Origin: Acidobacteriota bacterium
GTDB taxonomy: Bacteria > Acidobacteriota > Terriglobia > UBA7540
Assembly (NCBI GenBank): GCA_021789565.1
Contig: JAJYJL010000060.1
Span: 1 to 14,200, forward strand
DNA: 14,200 bases
Direction of reading: 5' to 3'
This document shows, piece after piece, positions 7,569 through 13,574 of this stretch (position 1 is its first letter; the number at the start of each line of letters is the position of its first letter). The notes below the pieces were generated by a model. That model was given only the letters and a program-made list of their open reading frames with translations. It made no database searches and was not told the DNA's origin. The position numbers and the translations under genes were made by a program.

Positions 7569-8479
7569 TTGAGGACCTCCTCCTTATGCTCCACCGGATT
7601 CCACCGGCGCTTTTCAAAGTACGTCTCGAGCCAGGGCTGTTCGTCCTGGCTGGTGCAGATCTCTCTGAACGCGCAGCCGCCGTAGTCCGCGCAGGAATCA
7701 TCATAGCTGTGTGGCCACCGGCGGCGCTGCCAGTAGATCTTCATCAGCGCGATTTGGTCGAGGAGCTCTTCGTACCAGCGATTCAGCTGCCAGTCCGCGT
7801 GCATGATGACGGCTTGCTGAGTGTCGAACTTGGTCTTGAGGATGGCTACGCCGCGGACCAGAGCACCGTCGACTCGGATGCCGGCCTCGCGGGCAGCCCA
7901 GCAATAGCCGATGAACTGGCCACGGAGGTCCCACTTGCGAGACCAAGTTGGGCCGAGGGCGGTGGTGGTCTTCTCGTCGCAGATGAGGACGTTGCCGCCG
8001 TAGTTCAGAACCGCGTCCATCTTACCGCAGTAGATGAGTGGCTGGCCAGTCGCTGGGTTCTGGATGGGAAGGGGATGGGCGAAAGAGAACTCGATCGCTC
8101 GCTTGCCGCCGGGCATCAAGACCGGATAGGCGTCGTCGTGGTTGAGGGCGTAGTTCTCCCAATAGAACTCGAACGCTCCACACATGCGCTCGAGGGACTT
8201 GGCGGAATCGGCTGGGCACTGGAAATCGCCGTAAGCGACGATTAGAGCCTGCAGGCCGGCGGCAATGGCGTCCTCGCGCGAGGCAGAGCCCTCGTAGAAG
8301 GCCCGCCGAGTTGCCTCGAGGCCCTTGGCAAAAGCGCCGCCGGCATGGAGGTGGACGGAAACCTCGCGGGGTTTCCAGTCACAGACGTAGGTTTTGTAGA
8401 ACTTCTCGGGGCATGCTTTGAAGGTGGAAAGCATGGAGGAATCGAGATAGTCGGGGAAGTATGGCTCGGTGGGGGGCAT
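7565..8479 (-). CDS. PD-(D/E)XK exonuclease with Cas4/AddB-type Fe-S cysteines
   Basis: A 304-residue nuclease of the RecB/Cas4 superfamily. Visible motifs: YLDSSMLSTFKACPEKFY at the N-terminus with Cys23, Glu130 in IEFSF, Asp155 in GKMDAVL, Asp168-Glu169-Lys170 in ICDEKTTT, and the QxxxY motif (Gln188, Tyr192 in QFIGY). Three cysteines near the end (263, 269, 275) with Cys23 give the four ligands of a 4Fe-4S cluster, as in Cas4 and AddB. Such enzymes trim DNA ends with 5'-3' polarity. No Cas genes or CRISPR repeats are near, so it is a phage recombination or replication nuclease, not an adaptation protein. The start ATG at 8479 lies two bases after the previous stop. All catalytic residues are present. 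Confidence 0.92.
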   Translation of the reverse strand: MPPTEPYFPDYLDSSMLSTFKACPEKFYKTYVCDWKPREVSVHLHAGGAFAKGLEATRRAFYEGSASREDAIAAGLQALIVAYGDFQCPADSAKSLERMCGAFEFYWENYALNHDDAYPVLMPGGKRAIEFSFAHPLPIQNPATGQPLIYCGKMDAVLNYGGNVLICDEKTTTALGPTWSRKWDLRGQFIGYCWAAREAGIRVDGALVRGVAILKTKFDTQQAVIMHADWQLNRWYEELLDQIALMKIYWQRRRWPHSYDDSCADYGGCAFREICTSQDEQPWLETYFEKRRWNPVEHKEEVLK

Positions 8480-8481
8480 GA

Positions 8482-8670
8482 TTAGGAATCCTCTTCGTCA
8501 TTCCAAAGTTCAGGGTTAATCATTTCATGATCTTGGAAGAAACAAACGCCGCAAAGCTCGGTGTCGATTAAGCCGTTGTTAAGGACCTGCCGGCGGTCTC
8601 TGATGCCGACGGTGGGGGAGCGCCTGCAGTGCCAGCACTCGGAAGAATAGATGGGGGAATAGAGGTTCAT
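8482..8670 (-). CDS. Small CxxC zinc-ribbon-like protein
   Basis: A 62-residue protein with two cysteine pairs, CWHC at 13-16 and CGVC about 25 residues later, a spacing that suits a small zinc ribbon. The tail is acidic (NDEEDS). The ATG at 8670 has AAGG seven bases upstream and the stop lies two bases before the nuclease start, so the two are likely translated together. I do not recognise the family. It could be a nucleic-acid-binding accessory to the nuclease, but nothing proves this. Confidence 0.75.
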   Translation of the reverse strand: MNLYSPIYSSECWHCRRSPTVGIRDRRQVLNNGLIDTELCGVCFFQDHEMINPELWNDEEDS

Positions 8671-8697
8671 TAGTTGCCTTCGCCGTTCTAGGTCAGC

Positions 8698-8997
8698 TCA
8701 CTTGCTCTGAACTGACGTAACGGGAGGTTCTGGGAGCGCCATCCAGTGCGTGACCCGTCCGCTCTCAGGAACGCTGTTCGAGTACCACTCGCCAACGTCG
8801 CTGCGCCAAACCCGGATTCCGATGTAGCCCATCTCATCCTCCGTCACTATCCAGCACAGGCAGCGATAGTTTCGGTCATCAGGTTTGCTGCGGATCGCGT
8901 CGTTCCATTGACGGTTGATGAGTTTCCGAATAAATTCATCTGTGCGCCGGGCTTCTTCTTCGCGTCGGCGATCTTCTGGAGTCGGCACGATGCTCAT
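8698..8997 (-). CDS. Hypothetical protein, charged N-terminal helix
   Basis: A 99-residue protein. The start is ATG at 8997, which overlaps the previous stop as ATGA; the frame is open further upstream to 9114 but that part looks like noise from the neighbour. Residues 5-45 form a strongly charged helix (TPEDRRREEEARRTDEF), followed by a tryptophan-rich beta-like half (CLCWIVTEDEMGYIGIRVW). No known domain recognised. Operon position between the membrane-associated protein and the zinc-ribbon gene gives no clear function. Confidence 0.65.
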   Translation of the reverse strand: MSIVPTPEDRRREEEARRTDEFIRKLINRQWNDAIRSKPDDRNYRCLCWIVTEDEMGYIGIRVWRSDVGEWYSNSVPESGRVTHWMALPEPPVTSVQSK

Positions 8998-9479
8998 GTT
9001 GCAGCCGCCGTATCGAGGACGCGCACTCCGAGCCCATGTTCCTTCGTCTGGTCGAGGCTTGGCACACCTTTTGACCACAGTCCAAGCAGTGCTACTCCAG
9101 CCATCATCAACCACAACGGACCCGGCTCCGGCACTGTTCGCCGCTTACAGCTCGCCGGGTCGTCTTTATCGTGGTCGCACTTTACGTCTCGAGGCACATA
9201 GGTGCCAGGATAGTCGGTGAAAGGCGCAGACCAAGTGGTCACTGGCGGCGCTGAAAGCGCCGGGCCTTGCGGCAAGCCGGCAAGGTAAACCGCCGGTGGT
9301 ACGCTGACCGGAGGAACCGGCGCGGGCTTCGGTCCATCAAGATGATGGATCACTACAGCACTAAGCGCAACCGTGCAACCGGCGCCGACGACTGCATGAG
9401 GGAGAGCCTTCCATGCAGCGAAGGTGCCGTGCCAAGTGCGCCAGCGGCAGAGAGTACGAGACCAATAGTGGAGGGTCAT
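8994..9479 (-). CDS. PEP-CTERM-like membrane-associated phage protein
   Basis: A 161-residue protein. An N-terminal hydrophobic segment at about 28-46 (AVVGAGCTVALSAVVI) is followed by a Pro/Ala/Val-rich linker, a short charged stretch with two cysteines (101 and 111), then VPEPG at 116-120 and a hydrophobic stretch PLWLMMAGVALLGLW. The latter resembles the PEP-CTERM sorting signal, in which a Pro-Glu-Pro motif precedes a membrane span cleaved by exosortase. Unlike canonical signals it continues for about 26 residues after the span, without an Arg cluster. The start ATG at 9479 lies 14 bases after the previous stop with GAGG 11 bases upstream. A spanin or holin role was considered but there is no lysis gene nearby. 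Function unknown. Confidence 0.65.
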   Translation of the reverse strand: MTLHYWSRTLCRWRTWHGTFAAWKALPHAVVGAGCTVALSAVVIHHLDGPKPAPVPPVSVPPAVYLAGLPQGPALSAPPVTTWSAPFTDYPGTYVPRDVKCDHDKDDPASCKRRTVPEPGPLWLMMAGVALLGLWSKGVPSLDQTKEHGLGVRVLDTAAAT

Positions 9480-9493
9480 GACTTTGAAAACCT

Positions 9494-9706
9494 CTAGAAA
9501 TTCTCCAAATCCTGCAGGAGTTCCTCTCCGCTCTTCGCCGCGCGAGCACCTTTGGCGGCGGACTTCTTCGGCGCCTGAGCAGCCGACATGCGTGAAGCGC
9601 GCAAGAAGCGGATGGCCTCTTTCATTTCCTCGAGGGAGATCGTGTTGGTGAGGGCCTTTTGGCGCAGCTCGGCGATGCGAGACTGAGTTTCAATCGAGGG
9701 AATCAT
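9494..9706 (-). CDS. Small conserved phage protein (IAELRQKA...SLEEMKEAIRFLR type)
   Basis: A 70-residue, mostly helical protein. The segment RIAELRQKALTNTISLEEM followed by KEAIRFLRASR is conserved in many phage small proteins I recall, with an Ala/Lys-rich middle and a terminal ELLQDLENF. The ATG at 9706 overlaps the upstream gene by 17 bases. The basic middle followed by an acidic end could bind nucleic acid or a partner protein. Function unknown. Confidence 0.8.
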   Translation of the reverse strand: MIPSIETQSRIAELRQKALTNTISLEEMKEAIRFLRASRMSAAQAPKKSAAKGARAAKSGEELLQDLENF

Positions 9707-9887
9707 TTTGGGGGGTCTCCACTTTGGAAAGGAAGTCCTCGAGGAGCTGAGTCAGCAGGCGCTGGTGTGCGCCGTGAGGGACTCGGCCCTCCAGGGGAGA
9801 AAAGAGGTAGAGATCGAGGCGCGTCTTGAGCGGCATTGGGAGACGCACGGTGAGGGCGATGGAAGGGATGACGTTGGGGCGGCGCAT
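9690..9887 (-). CDS. Small conserved phage protein, possible ribbon-helix-helix type
   Basis: A 65-residue protein with IALTVRLPMPLKTRLDLYLF then SPLEGRVPHGAHQRLLTQLL. The strand (TVRLP) followed by two helices resembles ribbon-helix-helix DNA-binding proteins, and this VRLP...RLDLYLFS...GRVP.GA.Q pattern recurs in phage replication regions as I recall. It starts with ATG at 9887, two bases after the J-domain gene stop, and its end overlaps the next gene. DNA binding is an inference; no operator site was found. Confidence 0.78.
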   Translation of the reverse strand: MRRPNVIPSIALTVRLPMPLKTRLDLYLFSPLEGRVPHGAHQRLLTQLLEDFLSKVETPQNDSLD

Positions 9888-9889
9888 GG

Positions 9890-10537
9890 CTAGAACTTTC
9901 CGCTGCCACGTAAGGCGGCAGCAAGGTCGTTCAGAGGATCATCCAGGATGATACCATATGGCTGGGCGCCTTGCCTCGGTTCCAGCTTCTCCACCTCGAA
10001 ATCGAATTCCTTCAGCATCTCCAGCGCCCGGTCGGCGGCTTTGTGCCGCTCGTCGATTTGTGAGCACTCTTGTCGCAAGGCGGAAATCTGGTGCTGTATG
10101 AGCGCCTCGATGAAATTCCTTCCTTTGCCTTTGAACTTAATGCGCTTGAGCTTGCGCTCGAGCTTGGTGATGTTACGCTGAACAGTGGACTTTCGTTGCT
10201 GTTCGGAACGCTGGACACTGGAAATATGTCCAGCGATACGAATGAAGATGTTCTGAGTATCCGGGACTTTCTCCATCGCCTGGGAGAATAGCTGGATAAT
10301 CAAGTTCTGCGCGGACTCGTCGAGGGTAGGAACTCTGTTCCCATCCTCGCCGGTTTGGTCGTAGTGCTCCCGGCGAGCGGGATCGGAGAGAACATCCAGT
10401 GCCCGATTGATTTCAGCCATTTTCTCTGTATCTCCGCCGCGGTCGGGATGGTGCTGAGCAGCCTTCTTCCGGAAGGCCTTTTTGATTTCAGCCGCCGAAG
10501 CATCCGGCGGAACGCCAAGAGTGTCGTAGAGACTCAT
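9890..10537 (-). CDS. J-domain (DnaJ-like) co-chaperone
   Basis: A 215-residue protein. Residues 3-65 are a J domain: YDTLGVPPDASAAEIKKAF, the diagnostic HPD motif at His30-Pro31-Asp32, and RREHYDQTG. J domains stimulate ATP hydrolysis by Hsp70/DnaK, so the phage probably uses it to recruit host DnaK. The zinc-finger and substrate-binding regions of full DnaJ are absent; instead there is a basic helical region (ITKLERKLKRIKFKGKG) and a coiled-coil stretch at about 150-195, likely the adapter part that selects the client. The ATG at 10537 overlaps the upstream stop as ATGA. In phage lambda, DnaJ/DnaK dismantle the replication preprimosome, so a replication role fits the context, but the client is unknown. 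Confidence 0.93.
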   Translation of the reverse strand: MSLYDTLGVPPDASAAEIKKAFRKKAAQHHPDRGGDTEKMAEINRALDVLSDPARREHYDQTGEDGNRVPTLDESAQNLIIQLFSQAMEKVPDTQNIFIRIAGHISSVQRSEQQRKSTVQRNITKLERKLKRIKFKGKGRNFIEALIQHQISALRQECSQIDERHKAADRALEMLKEFDFEVEKLEPRQGAQPYGIILDDPLNDLAAALRGSGKF

Positions 10538-10710
10538 TTAGATTCCACCAACTCTGAAAGAAAATTGCACTGGATGCAGGCTTTCCGCCACTCGAGCGTG
10601 GTTCGAGAGAGGTTCCTCTCGAGCTCTTTCATCTCTCGCTCGAGCGCTTGCTTTCGGCGGATGGCTTTGGACAAGAGAACCTCGAGGGATTCGGGGGATT
10701 CTTCTATCAT
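10534..10710 (-). CDS. Small coiled-coil protein, first gene of leaderless operon
   Basis: A 58-residue protein starting MIEESPESLEVLLSKAI with a long charged helix (RRKQALEREMKELERNLSR) and one CIQC pair near the end. The start at 10710 is chosen because a strong promoter ends seven bases upstream, so an in-frame upstream codon at 10746 would lie within the -35 element. The mRNA should begin at or one base before this ATG. The stop overlaps the J-domain start (ATGA), suggesting coupled synthesis; it may be a partner or regulator of that protein. No family recognised. Confidence 0.7.
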   Translation of the reverse strand: MIEESPESLEVLLSKAIRRKQALEREMKELERNLSRTTLEWRKACIQCNFLSELVESK

Positions 10711-10717
10711 GATGGGT

Positions 10718-10746
10718 ATTATGGCACAGAATGGGCAAGCCGTCAA
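10718..10746 (-). promoter_or_regulatory. Sigma70-like promoter, apparently giving a leaderless mRNA
   Basis: On the minus strand TTGACG (10746-10741), a 17-base spacer, and CATAAT (10723-10718). Spacing and both hexamers are close to consensus. The ATG of the next gene starts eight bases after the -10 box, so transcription would start at or one base before the start codon. It lies just after the terminator at 10788-10824, as expected for a new transcription unit. Confidence 0.75.
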
Positions 10747-10787
10747 TCAAGACATGATGTTAATTACGAAGGCATAATCGACATCAA

Positions 10788-10824
10788 CAAAAAAGGCTCC
10801 CAAGCCTTTCGACCTGGGAGCCTT
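10788..10824 (-). terminator. Intrinsic terminator after the 202-residue protein gene
   Basis: On the minus strand AAGGCTCCCA (10824-10815) pairs perfectly with TGGGAGCCTT (10802-10793) over a 12-base loop, followed by a T-run (10794-10789). It is located 45 bases after the stop of the 202-residue protein and separates two transcription units. Confidence 0.88.
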
Positions 10825-10868
10825 AGGTGCAACCGCCGGAGGTTCAGAACGGCAGCTGCATGGACGGA

Positions 10869-11477
10869 TCAGAGACCAGCCAGGACGGCTTCCGCATCGA
10901 CCTTGGTGGCCTTCGCGGCCTTCTCGGCCTCGAGCCGCTCGACGATGGACTTGAGCGGGGACTTCGGATTGCTGCGGAGCCAGGTCTTCTCGGCGGCGGT
11001 CTTGGACTTGAGGAAGGCCTTGGCCTCCTCGAGGGTCTTCCGGCCGGCGGTGTGCTCCATGAGGGCCTTCAGGAGGATGCTGACTCCCGACATTCCGTTG
11101 GACTCGCGGACGACGTTCCACTCGCCCTTGGAGAGACGGCCGGCGAGATCCTCGATAGCGAGGTACATATCATCGACGTCCTTCTCGCTCGCGGCCTCGT
11201 CGCCGAGCTTCTGCTCGATGCCGTGCGCCAAAAAGCGCTGGAAGAGCTCCGGCGGCGGAACGAAGTGAATGGTCTGGCCGTTGCGGAAGTCGATGCGGAC
11301 CTCGACCAGATTGCCGGCTTCGTCGAAGATGGAATCCTTCTTCATCTTGCGCGCACGCGGAGCGTCGATGGCGCCGGTGAACTCGACCTTGCGGCCATCC
11401 TCCATCGTGACGACTTCGACGAGAGGAGTGACCTTGGTGGGCTTGGGGGACTCGGTGGTTTCGACTTGAGCGTTCAT
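10869..11477 (-). CDS. Conserved phage protein of unknown function
   Basis: A 202-residue protein with ATG at 11477 and GAGG eight bases upstream. Segments KMKKDSIFDEAGNLVEVRIDF, FLAHGIEQKLGDEAA and RLSKGEWNVVRES are characteristic of a phage family that I recall without an assigned function. The N-terminal half looks beta-rich, the C-terminal half helical and Lys/Ala-rich (SIVERLEAEKAAKATK), with NPKSPLKSIVERLEAEKA conserved at the end. It is the last gene before a strong terminator, so it may be expressed to high level, as with nucleic-acid-coating or nucleoid proteins, but this is inference. Confidence 0.85.
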   Translation of the reverse strand: MNAQVETTESPKPTKVTPLVEVVTMEDGRKVEFTGAIDAPRARKMKKDSIFDEAGNLVEVRIDFRNGQTIHFVPPPELFQRFLAHGIEQKLGDEAASEKDVDDMYLAIEDLAGRLSKGEWNVVRESNGMSGVSILLKALMEHTAGRKTLEEAKAFLKSKTAAEKTWLRSNPKSPLKSIVERLEAEKAAKATKVDAEAVLAGL

Positions 11478-11503
11478 TGGGTAACCTCAGAATGGTTGAT
11501 TCT

Positions 11504-11576
11504 GTCCATTTTGGCGTGGACGATTCGCCGCTATTACGGAATGCAACATATCATGCGGGAATGGGATAGTCACGCA
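11504..11576 (-). promoter_or_regulatory. Gap with a possible weak promoter
   Basis: The 102-base gap upstream of the 202-residue protein gene holds TTGCGT (about 11571-11566), an 18-base spacer and TGATAT (about 11547-11542) on the minus strand, a weak sigma70-like match. A small inverted repeat CAGAAT/ATTCTG lies nearer the start codon (11505-11489). Low confidence; no gene seen here. Confidence 0.3.
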
Positions 11577-11579
11577 AGA

Positions 11580-11891
11580 CTAGAACGGAATGTCGGAAGA
11601 CGTTTCGGTGGGTTCGTGGGTAAGGAGACGATGGGCAGCCTCTGCATCAGCGATTCGAGAAAGCTCTCGGAGATGCCGGGCGGTTTCTTCGGAGCGCTGT
11701 CTGTCAACGGCGCGCAAGGCGCCGGAGACTTGTTCCTCCTCTGTAATTGGTGGGAAGTCGATCTCGACGATTTCACTGACGCGATAGAAAGTGTCGCTGG
11801 AGTCGGCAACGCTAGGGTCGTGGACAGCGCGGACTTCGAGTTGCCACTCAGGATGTCCAACCCAACGGTAAGCTGCAATTTTAAGTTTCAT
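11580..11891 (-). CDS. Conserved phage protein ending in an SSB-like DIPF tail
   Basis: A 103-residue protein. Start ATG at 11891 (MKLKIAAYRWVGHPEW) has GAGG nine bases upstream; earlier in-frame ATGs at 11897 and 11900 are closer to, or on top of, that site. It overlaps the 45-residue gene by 11 bases. The text AAYRW, EIVEIDFPPI and the helical ALRAVDRQRSEETARHLREL resembles small phage proteins seen in replication modules, function unknown. The last residues SSDIPF match the C-terminal tip of bacterial SSB (DDDIPF), the part used to recruit replication and repair proteins, though the body does not look like an OB fold. A partner-recruiting role is inferred. Confidence 0.75.
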   Translation of the reverse strand: MKLKIAAYRWVGHPEWQLEVRAVHDPSVADSSDTFYRVSEIVEIDFPPITEEEQVSGALRAVDRQRSEETARHLRELSRIADAEAAHRLLTHEPTETSSDIPF

Positions 11892-12018
11892 CTTCATCAT
11901 CCTCACTGTCTGGTTCGGACTCGAACCCTTCGTCCAGGAAGGGTTCGAGATACTCGTCATTGTCGGCGGATGGATCGGAGATCCAGTCGATCCAAGGGAA
12001 GGGTTCAGGGAAGGGCAT
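11881..12018 (-). CDS. 45-residue hyperacidic protein coupled to the helicase
   Basis: Its ATG overlaps the helicase stop as TAATG (12020-12016) and its end overlaps the next gene. The protein starts MPFPEPFPWIDW and ends SEPDSEDDEDET. It holds 9 Asp and 9 Glu among 45 residues and no Lys, Arg or His, giving a net charge near -18. Such composition is seen in DNA mimics (Ocr, Ugi) and in acidic protein tails that compete with DNA for helicases or nucleases. The tight coupling suggests a helicase partner or a regulator. A 12-bp perfect hairpin lies inside it at 11920-11949. No family recognised; the gene call rests on start overlap and composition. Confidence 0.65.
   Translation of the reverse strand: MPFPEPFPWIDWISDPSADNDEYLEPFLDEGFESEPDSEDDEDET
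11920..11949 (-). repeat. 12-bp perfect inverted repeat within the 45-residue gene
   Basis: CTCGAACCCTTC and GAAGGGTTCGAG form a perfect 12-bp stem around a 6-base loop (11932-11937). No T-run follows, so it is not an intrinsic terminator. It lies 28 bases upstream of the next start codon at 11891 and could slow ribosomes, stabilise mRNA or bind protein. Confidence 0.7.
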
Positions 12019-13496
12019 TACTCAGGTTTCACTCCATAGTTAAAGTCCATCTTCGCCCGCGTCACCGCAACGTAGTGCAGGTTGCTTTCCTGTGCCGCGT
12101 TCGGAGACTCGGGATCGACCCAAGGGGGAGGGACCAAGTCGGGACGGAGGAGATGAACTTTCTCGGCCTCGAGTCCCTTGGACTTGTGGATGGTTGCGAA
12201 GATTGGGCCCTCGGTGGAATTGGCGATGCGGGAGACAAAGAGCAGAAGCTCATCAACGGTGGAGACTCGCTCTGCGAGGCAGAGGAAGGTCTCCCGGCGG
12301 TCGGAGAGTGCAGCGCGCCTGTTGCTGCGCTTTCCGACTCCCTGCGCGTCGAGCTTTTCCGACTCCTTCACATACCAAGCATCGACCCGCTTGCGGAAGT
12401 CTTCGATCTTCGTGATGCCCTTGCCGTGCTTTTTGACAAAAGCAGAAAAGGACTCGAGGAAGTTTGAGAGGACTCGGACGGGTCGCTCTGCGCGAATCTC
12501 TCGCATTACCTGGCGGAAGAGCGGAGCGTTGGTGCGACAGACGATCATCTCGGCGGGATGCCAGAGATCGGGATGGTCACGGAGGTGACCGACGGAACCG
12601 GCGGGAGCACCCTCGCGGGCTTCGATCTGCGGGCAGATTGTTTTGGCTTCGTCCACCACGCTCTGCGAGCAGCGGTAGCTGACGCTGAGCGGAAGCTCTT
12701 TCATCGAGAACTTCCGCTGGAGCGCATCCATCGAGTCGGACATCGCGCCACGGAAGCCGTAGATGGCTTGCCAGCGATCACCGACGGCGATCAGGCGGGA
12801 GCCCATCTGGGCAATTCGATCCACGATTTCATGCTGGATGGGATTGAGGTCCTGAGCTTCGTCGACCAGAAGCGTTCCGCAAGGCGGGAACCGCCAGTTT
12901 TTGTAAACTGGAATATAGAGCATGTCGTCGAAGTCGAAGCAGGAGAGATCGTCTCGCGAAGCAAGAAAGATCTTGAGCGCAGCTGCAGCGGCTTCGCCGA
13001 TAAGATCGGCGGGTATGTCGAGCTCGTAATCTCCCATCATGTCTTCGACTTCCGCCGGCCAGATACCAGAGGATAGCCCGAGGGCGTAGTTTTTGAGGAG
13101 CCCGACGAGGCGGGCGATGTCAGTGCCATACTCCTTTTGAAGTAATGTTCCTCTTCCGAGAACCTGGTCCATGTGCTTCCAGAGCTTCCTGCCATCCATC
13201 TTCGCCGCCGGCGCGTTGGCTTTCCAGAGAGCGAAGCCGAAGGAGTGAAAGGTTCGGGCGTTGAGGCCACGGGACTTGAGTTCATCCGCGATGGACTTGT
13301 TGAAGGCCAGCAGAGTACTGTCGCCGAGCTGGCGGGAAAGCTCCTCGAGCGTGGTGGACTTGCCGGAGCCGGCGACGGCTTGGATGATGAGGTTGTCGGA
13401 ACTGAGCTCGCCGGCTTGGTAGATGGCCTTTTGGTAAGGACTCCACTTGCGCGGAGGTGCGTCGGAGAGGATGATGGGATCGTTAAGATTAAGCAT
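12018..13496 (-). CDS. UvrD/PcrA-like SF1A DNA helicase
   Basis: A 492-residue helicase if it starts at ATG 13496, chosen because GAGGAA lies nine bases upstream. Possible longer starts are TTG at 13538 and GTG at 13544. All SF1A motifs are visible: Q motif SPYQKA at 19-24; Walker A AGSGKST at 42-48; Walker B DEAQD at 212-216; motif III GDRWQAIYGFRGA at 239-251; motif IV with SYRCSQ; motif V TIHKSKGLE at 435-443; and motif VI YVAVTRAK at 475-482. It is shorter than host UvrD (about 720), as is usual in phages, with reduced 1B/2B subdomains. It would unwind DNA 3'-5' in replication, repair or recombination. It is first in a coupled cluster with the hyperacidic protein. Preceded by an unusual hairpin. 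Confidence 0.95.
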   Translation of the reverse strand: MLNLNDPIILSDAPPRKWSPYQKAIYQAGELSSDNLIIQAVAGSGKSTTLEELSRQLGDSTLLAFNKSIADELKSRGLNARTFHSFGFALWKANAPAAKMDGRKLWKHMDQVLGRGTLLQKEYGTDIARLVGLLKNYALGLSSGIWPAEVEDMMGDYELDIPADLIGEAAAAALKIFLASRDDLSCFDFDDMLYIPVYKNWRFPPCGTLLVDEAQDLNPIQHEIVDRIAQMGSRLIAVGDRWQAIYGFRGAMSDSMDALQRKFSMKELPLSVSYRCSQSVVDEAKTICPQIEAREGAPAGSVGHLRDHPDLWHPAEMIVCRTNAPLFRQVMREIRAERPVRVLSNFLESFSAFVKKHGKGITKIEDFRKRVDAWYVKESEKLDAQGVGKRSNRRAALSDRRETFLCLAERVSTVDELLLFVSRIANSTEGPIFATIHKSKGLEAEKVHLLRPDLVPPPWVDPESPNAAQESNLHYVAVTRAKMDFNYGVKPE

Positions 13497-13536
13497 CTCG
13501 ATGGTTTCCTCTATTGTGCCTTTCGGCTGAATCCTC

Positions 13537-13560
13537 AAGCACACCCTCCTTGGTGTGCTT
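13537..13560 (-). promoter_or_regulatory. Hairpin with Shine-Dalgarno sequence in the loop, upstream of the helicase
   Basis: On the minus strand AAGCACACC, loop AAGGAG, GGTGTGCTT: a perfect 9-bp stem that places a strong SD (AAGGAGG, 13551-13545) in the loop. The first base of an in-frame TTG codon (13538) is six bases after it, inside the stem's other arm. No T-run follows, so it is unlikely to be a terminator. It could control helicase translation; the ATG at 13496 with its own GAGGAA site is an alternative start outside the hairpin. Confidence 0.6.
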
Positions 13561-13574
13561 TGGGATTGAGCCGA

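Noticed and set aside
8272..8283. 12-base palindrome CCTCGCGCGAGG in the nuclease gene
   Set aside because: It has no spacer for a hairpin loop, lies in a well-conserved coding segment and has no second copy that I saw.
7565..8479. Cas4 of a CRISPR adaptation module
   Set aside because: The nuclease has Cas4-like motifs, but there is no cas1, cas2 or repeat array; phage RecB-like nucleases share this fold.
8994..9479. Spanin or holin gene
   Set aside because: There are two hydrophobic stretches, but no lipobox, no neighbouring endolysin, and the gene lies inside the replication operon.
217..10767. 14-base sequence TGATGTTAATTACG shared in opposite orientation between about 217-230 and 10754-10767
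   Set aside because: About one such match is expected by chance in a window this size; no extended similarity surrounds it.
10827..12467. 546-codon open frame on the plus strand
   Set aside because: It is antisense to several well-supported genes with SD sites and known families; long antisense frames are common where coding favours G/C at the third base. It spans a terminator and an intergenic gap and lacks a recognisable domain.
451..13349. Hexamer CTCGAG appears about 25 times, roughly six times the composition expectation by a hand estimate
   Set aside because: Of the copies I checked, most are the codon pair CTC GAG (Leu-Glu) in the minus-strand frame, so codon preference explains the excess; no spacing or strand pattern was seen.
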